DNA from: Synechococcus sp. MW101C3
GTDB lineage: Bacteria; Cyanobacteriota; Cyanobacteriia; PCC-6307; Cyanobiaceae
Length of the DNA: 64,000 bases
Reading direction: 5' to 3'
Assembly: GCF_002252635.1 (NCBI RefSeq)
Contig: NZ_NQKX01000008.1
Span: 62,001-126,000, forward strand
The notes below the pieces were generated by a model, which saw only the letters and a program-made list of their open reading frames with translations, did not search any database and had not been told where the DNA came from. Below, in pieces: positions 1-7,421 of this stretch. Position 1 is the first letter of the stretch. Every line of letters begins with the position of its first letter. The position numbers were made by a program, and so were the translations under genes.

Positions 1-610
1 AGAGTTTGAAGTGGTAGCGGTTGGCATTCTCCTGCAGCCAGCGGAAGGCGGGAGTGCGCTCGAAGTCGACACTCAGGTTGGCGGCGGGCCGGCCGCCATC
101 GCCGAGATCGACGGCGTAGCCGGTGCTGTGCTCGGAAAAACCCGGTGGGGCGCTCACCTGGGCGCGCTCCTCGGCGCTCTGGTTGCGCTCCGATTTGACA
201 CCAAAGAAAATCTGCTGCTGCAGATCCACTGAGCGGAAACCGCTCAGCAAGCGCAGATCCACCCCATCGGCGGCCGCTTCCCGCTGCATGGCGAGCAGCT
301 CGACGGCAGCCTCTGTATGCAGCATCAGGCCCGGCGACACGTTGGTGAGCTGGTCCGTCGGCGCTTCCGCATAGGGGAAGTGGCCCAGCAGCCGCCCATC
401 GCTGCCCAGCCGTGCATCGATCCCGGGGACGGGGGGAGGGGTGAGCAACTGGACCAGCGGCTCGCGGAAGCGAAAACCCAGCGCGCCACCGCCCACCACC
501 AGCACCATCACGGTGCCGAGCACCGCGCGCAGCGATCGTCCCCGGGGTGGTCCGGGGCGCAGCGAGCGCTGAGCCACCGGGATGTCGTCGCCCTGATGAC
601 GCGCGGACAT
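1..610 (-). CDS. D-alanyl-D-alanine carboxypeptidase, VanY/M15B family (3' end outside window)
   Basis: Zinc peptidase that trims D-Ala from peptidoglycan stem peptides on the outer face of the cytoplasmic membrane. Reading from an ATG at 610, residues 28-47 are a hydrophobic anchor after a basic N-terminus. The M15 zinc motif SEHSTGYAVDLGD follows near residues 159-171 (His161, Asp168), after the LLSGFRS box. The later Glu-x-His part of the site and the C-terminus fall outside the window. The gene is divergent from chlP across 128 bases. A second M15 peptidase (VanX type) lies at 6650-7399. The family call is firm; the exact peptide substrate is inferred. Confidence 0.88.
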   Translation of the reverse strand, partial: MSARHQGDDIPVAQRSLRPGPPRGRSLRAVLGTVMVLVVGGGALGFRFREPLVQLLTPPPVPGIDARLGSDGRLLGHFPYAEAPTDQLTNVSPGLMLHTEAAVELLAMQREAAADGVDLRLLSGFRSVDLQQQIFFGVKSERNQSAEERAQVSAPPGFSEHSTGYAVDLGDGGRPAANLSVDFERTPAFRWLQENANRYHFKL

Positions 611-738
611 TCGCGGGGGCAAAGGACGGGGCTACAAGCTTGAAACAATCGTAGGGGCCAGGCCCTTCAGCGCCTCAAAAGCCGGAACAGGAGTGTTAGC
701 TTCCAGCCCAGGATCGTTCCAGCGGAGCAGGTTTCAAG

Positions 739-2139
739 ATGTTGCGAGTCGCAGTGGTGGGTGGCGGCCCAAGCGGTTCCTGTGCTGCGGAGGTCCTCGC
801 CAAGGCGGGCATCGAAACCTGGTTGTTTGAGCGAAAGCTTGATAATGCCAAGCCCTGCGGTGGTGCGATTCCGCTCTGCATGGTTGATGAATTCGACCTG
901 CCGGAGTCGATCATCGACCGCAAGGTGCGCAACATGAAGATGATCTCGCCCTCCAATCGTGAGGTGGATATCCATCTGGACAACGCCGATGAATACATCG
1001 GCATGTGCCGCCGCGAAGTGCTTGATGGCTTCCTGCGCAATCGGGCCGCCGAGCTTGGCACCCACCTCGTCAACGGGCTGGTTCAGAGCATCGACACCGG
1101 CAAGAACCGCCAGGGCCCTTATACCCTCAAGTATGCCGATTATTCCTCCGGTGGCCCTACCGGTGAGATCAAGACTCTCGAAGTGGATCTGATCGTCGGC
1201 GCCGATGGGGCCAACAGCCGCGTTGCCAAGGCGATGGATGCTGGCGACTACAACGTCGCCATTGCCTTTCAGGAGCGCATCCGTCTTCCCAAGGAGGAGA
1301 TGTCCTACTACGAAGACCTCGCAGAAATGTATGTGGGCACCGATGTGTCCCCGGACTTCTACGCCTGGGTCTTCCCCAAGTTCGACCACGTGGCCGTTGG
1401 AACCGGCACCATGCAGGTCAACCAGGCCTTGATCAAGGGGCTCCAGAAGGGCATTCGGGAACGGGCCTCCGCCCGCCTGCTCAATGGTGAGGTGATCAAG
1501 GTGGAAGCTCACCCGATCCCTGAGCATCCCCGCCCGCGTCGGGTGGTGGGTCGCATGGCCTTGGTGGGCGATGCCGCCGGCTACGTGACCAAGAGTTCCG
1601 GTGAAGGAATCTATTTCGCCGCCAAGAGTGGCCGCATGTGCGCCGAACAGATCGTGGCAGCCAGCAGCTCTGGAGCAACGATTCCCACCGAAAAAGATCT
1701 CAAGGTCTACATCAAGAAGTGGGACCGCAAATACGGTGCCACCTACAAAGTTCTTGAGCTTCTGCAAAACATCTTCTATCGCAACGACGCTGCCCGCGAG
1801 GCCTTCGTTGAAATGTGCGATGACAAAGATGTGCAGCGTCTCACCTTCGACAGCTACCTCTACAAGCGGGTGGTGATGATGAACCCGTGGCAGCAGATCA
1901 AGCTCACCCTGCTCACCCTCGGCTCCGTGCTTCGCGGCCAGGCGCTGGCCCCCGCCGGCTACCAGCCGGTGAAGAGCGCTGTCCGCACCCAGGCAGAGAT
2001 GGAGCTCTTCGCCGCCACCGGTTCCTTGCAGCCTCGTCAGGCTGAGGGGCTGGCCGCCGACATCGCCCCCACCCCATCGGAGGCAGGGTCCGTCGTGACC
2101 GAAGCCGAGGAACGGGAACCTGCCCTGATGGGTCACTGA
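739..2139 (+). CDS. chlP: Geranylgeranyl diphosphate/chlorophyll reductase
   Basis: NADPH-dependent flavoenzyme that reduces three double bonds of the geranylgeranyl chain to phytyl for chlorophyll a and tocopherol, at the thylakoid membrane. The 466-residue protein opens with an FAD-binding dinucleotide fold (VVGGGPSGSCAAEVLAKAG). It has the downstream flavin signatures VGADGANSRVAKAM and ALVGDAAGYVTKSSGEG. Length and the KPCGGAIPLCMVDEF box match cyanobacterial ChlP. It is a single gene, convergent with glyS. The last roughly 40 residues are variable and Ala/Glu-rich. Function is assigned from strong whole-length similarity. Confidence 0.96.
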   Translation: MLRVAVVGGGPSGSCAAEVLAKAGIETWLFERKLDNAKPCGGAIPLCMVDEFDLPESIIDRKVRNMKMISPSNREVDIHLDNADEYIGMCRREVLDGFLRNRAAELGTHLVNGLVQSIDTGKNRQGPYTLKYADYSSGGPTGEIKTLEVDLIVGADGANSRVAKAMDAGDYNVAIAFQERIRLPKEEMSYYEDLAEMYVGTDVSPDFYAWVFPKFDHVAVGTGTMQVNQALIKGLQKGIRERASARLLNGEVIKVEAHPIPEHPRPRRVVGRMALVGDAAGYVTKSSGEGIYFAAKSGRMCAEQIVAASSSGATIPTEKDLKVYIKKWDRKYGATYKVLELLQNIFYRNDAAREAFVEMCDDKDVQRLTFDSYLYKRVVMMNPWQQIKLTLLTLGSVLRGQALAPAGYQPVKSAVRTQAEMELFAATGSLQPRQAEGLAADIAPTPSEAGSVVTEAEEREPALMGH

Positions 2140-2223
2140 ACTGACTCCTCAGCGCCTCACTGGGGCTCTGCCCAAATCCAGGGGGAGTCTTGGCGGTCCT
2201 TTGTCGTTGACAGGCAGCGCCGA

Positions 2224-4392
2224 TCACCCATCAAGGGCACTGAAATCGGCGAGCACCTCTGACTGATTGGTGAGGACCGCCAGCAGATTCAGCCGGTTGG
2301 TGCGCACGGCGATGTCGTCGCACATCACCATCACGCTCGTTTCGCCATCGAAGAAGGCCGCCAGCGCTCCCGCACCCTGGCCGAGGGCTGCGGCGAGACC
2401 GCTGTAGTCGATGCTGCCGGCCTCTCCGCAGGCCAGCGGCTCAATGTCCTGCACCACTGCCAGCAGTTGCGCTTCGCTGCTGGCAGTGAAGCGGGCTGGC
2501 TCCACCACGCCATCAGCCCGTAGCACCTGGCCGCTGAGCTCGCTGTGCTGCGCCAGCCGCGCCGCACGCTGCACCACGGCCTGAACCTCCTTGAGGGCGC
2601 CGCTCGCCCGAAGGTCCGCCAACACCTGGGTCCGCTCCCAGGCGTCGATGGGTTGGCGCAGCAGGCGTTCCCCTTGGACCGTGGCACCCGCCACCGCCCT
2701 TACCAGGTCAGCATCGAAGCCTTCCTCCTCCAGCTGGGCCACCAGCCGCTGGCGCAGAAACTCCTGCAGCTCCAGTGACAGGGCGACGGAATCCACCCCA
2801 AGGCCTGGCAGCAGCGCCTGCCAGTGCGCCGTGGCGCCCTGCAGCAGAGCGTTCAGATCAAGGCGCCAACCCTGGGCGTGGAGCACCTGCAGCAGCCCGT
2901 TGGCGGCCCGCCGCAGCCCGTAGGGATCGGAAGACCCGCTCGGCCGCTCCCCTTTGGCGTAGATGCTGAGCAGCAGCTCCAGGCGCTCCGCCATCGCTAC
3001 CACCGCTCCGGCAGCGGAGCTGGGCAGGCGATCGCCGGCACCACGCGGCAGGTAGTGCTCCAGCACAGCCAGGGCCACGCCGCGCGATTTGCCTTCCTCC
3101 AGCACGTACTTCGCCCCGATCACCCCCTGCAGTTCCGGGAATTCGCCCACCATCTGGCTGACCAGATCGTGCTTGCAGAGTTCGGCGGCGCAGCGGGCGG
3201 TTTCGGCGTCGTCGTCCGCTAACGCCAGTGCCTCCAACAGGGTGTTGGTGAGCCAGCAGATTCGTTCGGCGCGCTGTTTCAGGCTGCCCAGGCCTTCAGC
3301 AAACGTGACCCGCTCCAACTGACTGAGGCGGCTGTGACTGCTCACCCGGCGGTCTGCGTCCAGGAAGAAGGCGGCATCGGCCAGCCGCGCCCGCAGCACC
3401 CGCTCGTTCCCCCGGCGCACTGTTGAGGCCGCCGCCTCCAGGCCGTTGCCGATGCAGAGAAACCTGGGCAGCAGTAAGGACCGGGCCGAGAGCGCCAGAA
3501 CATCCGCCTGGGCGCCCACAGGCTCCAGTGGCACATAGCGCTGGTGGGAACGCATCACCGTGCTCAGCACCTCGGGGGGCAGGGCAAGGAAGTGCGCATC
3601 GATGCTGCCTTCAATCAGCGAGGGGCTCTCCACCAGATCGACCAGCTCCTCGAAGAGCGCCTCCGGCAGATCGGGCCGGGCGCCGGCGGCGGTGGCTGCC
3701 GCCTCCAGCTGCTGACGGATCCACTGGGCGCGCAGCTGGCGGTCGACCTGTACCCCGGCGGCGGCCAGCTCCTGCCTGTAGGTGCACGCCGCCGTGATCG
3801 ACACCTCCGACTGCACGAGTCGGTGGCCGCGGCTGAGGCGGCCGCTCTGGATGCAGGGATCGGTAGCCGGCAACTGCACGGGAATCACCCGCTCATCAAG
3901 CAGGGCCACCAGCCAGCGCACCGGCCGGCTGAAGCGACTGTCTCCCTGGCCCCAGCGCATGAAGCGCCTTCCCTGCAGGGCATCGATCCAGCCGGGAATC
4001 AGGCCGCTCAGCAGCTCGAAGGTGGGCTGCCCCTGCTGCCGCAGGCGGGCGAAGACGAACGGCCCTTTCGGGGTCTGGCGGACTTCAAGTTCGCTGGCGG
4101 CCACGCCGCAGCGCCGGGCGAAGCCGATGGCGGCGGGAGCCGGCTCCCCGTTCACGAAGGCCTGCTCCGCCGGTGGGCCCTTGCGCTCCTCTTCCTGATC
4201 GGCCTGGCGCTCCGGCAGGCCACTCACGCACACGGCGAGGCGGCGGGGCGTGCTGCTGCACCACAGCGACTCCAGCGGCAGCTTGTGCGCGCTCAGTGCC
4301 TGGCGCACCTGCTGCTCCAATTGAGGGAGGGCCATCCGGGCGAAATCCGCCGGCAGTTCCTCGGTGCCGATCTCCAGCAGGAACGTGGCCAC
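2224..4392 (-). CDS. glyS: Glycine--tRNA ligase beta subunit
   Basis: Beta chain of the bacterial alpha2beta2 glycyl-tRNA synthetase. It binds tRNA-Gly and supports charging by the alpha chain, whose gene glyQ is not in this window. The 722 residues begin with the family hallmark FLLEIGTEELPADFA and run through the long HD-like middle part (DPYGLRRAANGLLQVLHAQG) to a C-terminal anticodon-binding region. Length is normal for the family. It is convergent with chlP across 84 bases, and its start lies 87 bases from the divergent sulfite reductase start, so the two probably share a promoter region. Confidence 0.96.
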   Translation of the reverse strand: MATFLLEIGTEELPADFARMALPQLEQQVRQALSAHKLPLESLWCSSTPRRLAVCVSGLPERQADQEEERKGPPAEQAFVNGEPAPAAIGFARRCGVAASELEVRQTPKGPFVFARLRQQGQPTFELLSGLIPGWIDALQGRRFMRWGQGDSRFSRPVRWLVALLDERVIPVQLPATDPCIQSGRLSRGHRLVQSEVSITAACTYRQELAAAGVQVDRQLRAQWIRQQLEAAATAAGARPDLPEALFEELVDLVESPSLIEGSIDAHFLALPPEVLSTVMRSHQRYVPLEPVGAQADVLALSARSLLLPRFLCIGNGLEAAASTVRRGNERVLRARLADAAFFLDADRRVSSHSRLSQLERVTFAEGLGSLKQRAERICWLTNTLLEALALADDDAETARCAAELCKHDLVSQMVGEFPELQGVIGAKYVLEEGKSRGVALAVLEHYLPRGAGDRLPSSAAGAVVAMAERLELLLSIYAKGERPSGSSDPYGLRRAANGLLQVLHAQGWRLDLNALLQGATAHWQALLPGLGVDSVALSLELQEFLRQRLVAQLEEEGFDADLVRAVAGATVQGERLLRQPIDAWERTQVLADLRASGALKEVQAVVQRAARLAQHSELSGQVLRADGVVEPARFTASSEAQLLAVVQDIEPLACGEAGSIDYSGLAAALGQGAGALAAFFDGETSVMVMCDDIAVRTNRLNLLAVLTNQSEVLADFSALDG

Positions 4393-4479
4393 GCAAGTGT
4401 CTCAACAGCCACCGACTGTATTGAACGCCAGTGACGACGCGGCTGCTTCGCTACCTTCAAACAACCTGGTAGCACCAAC

Positions 4480-6345
4480 GTGACCGTGACCCCCAACCGT
4501 GTTCGCAAGTCCGTGGGGGAACGGGAGGCTGAGGGCGGCCCTTCAGAGGGTGGATCCACCAAGCCTGCAGCAGGGCAACCGTTGGCTGCCACTGGGCAAT
4601 CAACGGCTGGGCAACCAGCGACTGCCAACGACCTGCCACCCACCAAGTTCGAGCTGCTCAAGGCGGCCAGCGGCCATCTCAAGGAGCCGCTGGCCACCGA
4701 ACTGGAGAACGACAAGCCGTTCTTCACGGACGGCGCCGTCCAGATCCTCAAGTTTCACGGCAGTTATCAGCAGGACAACCGCGACAACCGCCAGAAGGGC
4801 CGTGAAAAGGACTGGCAAATGATGCTGCGGCTACGCAGCCCCGCCGGGCGCATCCCGGTGCCGCTCTATCTGGCCATGGACGACCTGTCCAACAACCTCG
4901 GCAACGGCACGCTGCGGGTGACCACCCGCCAGGCCTTCCAGATGCACGGCATCGCCAAGGCCGATCTGCGCGAGGTGATCGGCACGATTGTGCGCGCGCT
5001 GGGTTCCACGCTGGCGGCCTGCGGTGACATCAACCGCAACGTGATGGCCCCCGCTGCCCCCTTCGAGAAGGGGGGCTACCCCGCCGCGCGTCGGTTGGCG
5101 GATCAGATCGCCGATCTGCTGTCGCCGGAGGCCGCCGAGGGCTCCTATCTCGACCTCTGGGTGGAAGGGGATCACAGCTACCGCTTCAAGCCCGACAAGC
5201 CGGTGCGTGAGGCACGCGAGCGCCAGCGCGAAGGAGCCCTGTTCAGCGGTGATGCCTCCGAGCCCCTTTACGGCGGCACCTACCTGCCGCGCAAGTTCAA
5301 GGTGGCCGTCACGGTGCCGGGCGACAACTCCGTGGATCTGCTCACCCAGGACATCGGCCTGGTGGTGTTCACCGATCCGAGTGGGCGCCTCAGGGGCTGC
5401 AACGCCTACGTGGGTGGGGGCATGGGCCGCACCCATAACAAGGACGAAACCTTTGCGCGCACTGCCGATCCGCTCGGCTACGTGGCTGCCGAGCATGTGC
5501 TCGATCTCGTCCAGGCGATCGCTGCCCTGCAGCGCGACCACGGCGACCGCCAGGTGCGGCGCCACGCCCGCATGAAGTACCTGATCCACGACCGGGGAAT
5601 CGCCTGGTTCAAGCAGGAGCTCAAGCGCTATTTCCCCCATCCGATCCGCGGCCTGCAGAACGAGCCCACCCCCCGCCTCGCCGACTACCTGGGCTGGCAT
5701 CGCCAGAGCGCCAATCTCTGGTTCGTGGGCCTGCCCCTGCTCTGTGGCCGCCTCGAAGGCGAGCGCAAGCAGGGGCTGCGAAAGCTGGTGGAGACCTACC
5801 AGCTGGAGGTGCGGCTCACTCCCAACCAGGACCTGCTGCTCTGCAACATCGGCACCCCCCAGCGCAGTTCGGTGCGCTCCGCCCTGGCGGAGCTCGGCTT
5901 CCAGGCCCCCGAAGCTCCCGATCTGCTGGCCCGCCATGCGATCGCCTGCCCGGCCCTGCCCACCTGTGGTCTGGCCATCACCGAATCGGAACGCATCCTT
6001 CCTGAGGTGCTCGATCGCCTCGATGCCCTGCTGCGGCGCCTGGAGATCGAGAAACCCGTGCTCGTGCGCATGACCGGCTGTCCCAATGGTTGCGCCCGCC
6101 CCTACATGGCGGAGATCGGTCTGGTGGGCAGCGGCGTGGAGCAGTACCAGCTCTGGTTGGGGGGCACCCCCAACCTCACCCGTCTGGCCAGTCCCTTCCT
6201 GGAGCGGATGCCCCTGGCGGAACTGGAGAGCACCCTTGAACCCCTGCTGCGGGGCTGGAAGGCGGCCGGTGGGCGGCGCAGCTTCGGTGAGCACGTGGCC
6301 CAGCTGGGTGATGTGGCCGTGCGTGAGGCCCTGGTCGGATGTTGA
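4480..6345 (+). CDS. sir: Ferredoxin-sulfite reductase
   Basis: Reduces sulfite to sulfide with six electrons from ferredoxin during sulfate assimilation, using a siroheme coupled to a 4Fe-4S cluster. The 621-residue protein shows the two duplicated nitrite/sulfite-reductase halves and both cluster/siroheme cysteine pairs near the C-terminus (CPALPTC and TGCPNGCARP), plus GCNAYVGGGMGRTHNKDE. Translation starts at GTG 4480; a second in-frame GTG lies two codons later. The first 50 residues are a Gly/Gln/Ala-rich low-complexity extension, probably disordered. The stop overlaps the start of the following secreted protein by seven bases, implying coupled translation. Confidence 0.94.
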   Translation: MTVTPNRVRKSVGEREAEGGPSEGGSTKPAAGQPLAATGQSTAGQPATANDLPPTKFELLKAASGHLKEPLATELENDKPFFTDGAVQILKFHGSYQQDNRDNRQKGREKDWQMMLRLRSPAGRIPVPLYLAMDDLSNNLGNGTLRVTTRQAFQMHGIAKADLREVIGTIVRALGSTLAACGDINRNVMAPAAPFEKGGYPAARRLADQIADLLSPEAAEGSYLDLWVEGDHSYRFKPDKPVREARERQREGALFSGDASEPLYGGTYLPRKFKVAVTVPGDNSVDLLTQDIGLVVFTDPSGRLRGCNAYVGGGMGRTHNKDETFARTADPLGYVAAEHVLDLVQAIAALQRDHGDRQVRRHARMKYLIHDRGIAWFKQELKRYFPHPIRGLQNEPTPRLADYLGWHRQSANLWFVGLPLLCGRLEGERKQGLRKLVETYQLEVRLTPNQDLLLCNIGTPQRSSVRSALAELGFQAPEAPDLLARHAIACPALPTCGLAITESERILPEVLDRLDALLRRLEIEKPVLVRMTGCPNGCARPYMAEIGLVGSGVEQYQLWLGGTPNLTRLASPFLERMPLAELESTLEPLLRGWKAAGGRRSFGEHVAQLGDVAVREALVGC

Positions 6346-6716
6346 TCCGGCCGCTGCGGCTCGCTCTTGTGCTCGCCGCCCTGTCCATGGCCGGGCCCGC
6401 AGCCCTCAGCCAGGACCGACGCACACCTGCCGTCCCGGTGCAGACGTTCGAGCCGGATCCCCTCACCTGCAAGCGCGACAACCTGCTGGCCGCCTACCGG
6501 CGCCAGCTCAACCAGTTCGCCAGCCAACCACCGAAGGTGCTGGCCCGCCTGCGGGAGGTGCAACTGGAGATGGGCGAGGCCACCTTGAAACGCTGCGCCG
6601 CTCTCGGCCATCTCAGCCGGCCGGAGGCGGAGCAGATCTGGCGCGAGTTTCAGCTGATGCCGCTGCCCACCGCCACCGTGCCCTCTCCAGACCCAGCGCC
6701 TGTCCAGCGCCCGTAG
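6339..6716 (+). CDS. Small secreted protein of unknown function
   Basis: A 125-residue protein I do not recognise. Its N-terminus is a clear signal peptide (basic start, hydrophobic LALVLAALSMAGPAALS, likely cleavage after Ala-Leu-Ser). A short alpha-helical domain follows with two cysteines (LTCKRDN and LKRCAALG) that could form a disulfide, then a Pro-rich tail. The ATG sits inside the last codons of sir, so it is probably co-transcribed with it. Its last 67 bases overlap, in antisense, the end of the VanX-type gene. The sir link suggests, but does not show, a role in redox or sulfur metabolism. Confidence 0.75.
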   Translation: MLIRPLRLALVLAALSMAGPAALSQDRRTPAVPVQTFEPDPLTCKRDNLLAAYRRQLNQFASQPPKVLARLREVQLEMGEATLKRCAALGHLSRPEAEQIWREFQLMPLPTATVPSPDPAPVQRP

Positions 6717-7399
6717 CAGGCCTGCGCAGCGCCGCTGCGCCAGGCCCACAGCTGATCACCATGGCTGAAGTGCCACCACTCGTTGGGGTGCTGACTGAAC
6801 CCAGCTGCCGCCATCACCGCCTGCAGCAGCAGCCGTCGCTGGTGCCAGCTCGCCGCTGGGCCGGTGGGATCCTCTGCGGCAGCGTCGGCGAAGTGCCCAG
6901 GCTCTGAGACCGCGCCGATCGCATCGATGTCCCCGCCCATTCCCAGCAGCGCGCCTGCCGGCCCGGCCAGGGTGAGATCCACGGCTGCCCCTGTGCTGTG
7001 CGGCGGCGGTGTGGCTGGATCGGCACTGGGCGGGGCCCAGAAGCGGCCCACCTCTGCGGCCACGGCCTCGCGCTCCGGCCCCGGCCGCTCGGGATCCACC
7101 CCACGGGCTCGGCATTCCTCCCGCAGTGCGTGCTCCACCATGAACGCCTGCACCGCCAGCGGCCGCCAGGCATCAAACACGGCCAGCCGCCAGCCATCCT
7201 GCTGCTGCTGCAGGGCGTCCTGAGCCTGCAGCAGACGCTCCACCACCCCCTGGCGCAGGCGGAAGGGGCAGCCGGCCTGGCCATAGGGGGCCCCGAGAGC
7301 CGCATAAGGGTGAGGCTCGAGCCGGAGCAGCTCGGGGGGGAGTGGGATCAGCGGTTCGCCGTTGTCTTCGATCGGGACCGAGCTCCAGGGACGCGGCAC
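6650..7399 (-). CDS. D-alanyl-D-alanine dipeptidase, VanX/DdpX family
   Basis: Zinc dipeptidase (M15D) that hydrolyses free D-Ala-D-Ala, usually in cell-wall turnover. The 249-residue product has the DAWRPLAVQ substrate-side box, the zinc motif PHSTGAAVDLTL and the catalytic NEWWHFSHGDQLWAW near the C-terminus, so the Glu-x-x-His site is intact. It lacks an obvious signal peptide and is probably cytoplasmic. Translation starts at GTG 7399, 22 bases after recG ends on the same strand, so it may be the last gene of that transcript. The C-terminal 20 residues overlap the neighbouring secreted-protein gene. Confidence 0.88.
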   Translation of the reverse strand: MPRPWSSVPIEDNGEPLIPLPPELLRLEPHPYAALGAPYGQAGCPFRLRQGVVERLLQAQDALQQQQDGWRLAVFDAWRPLAVQAFMVEHALREECRARGVDPERPGPEREAVAAEVGRFWAPPSADPATPPPHSTGAAVDLTLAGPAGALLGMGGDIDAIGAVSEPGHFADAAAEDPTGPAASWHQRRLLLQAVMAAAGFSQHPNEWWHFSHGDQLWAWRSGAAQACYGRWTGAGSGEGTVAVGSGIS

Positions 7400-7421
7400 G
7401 GCGGCAGACCAGGGGACAGGC

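Noticed and set aside
667-2136. 489-codon minus-strand frame across chlP
   Set aside because: Gly/His/Leu-rich shadow of the chlP frame; no motif and no independent start signal.
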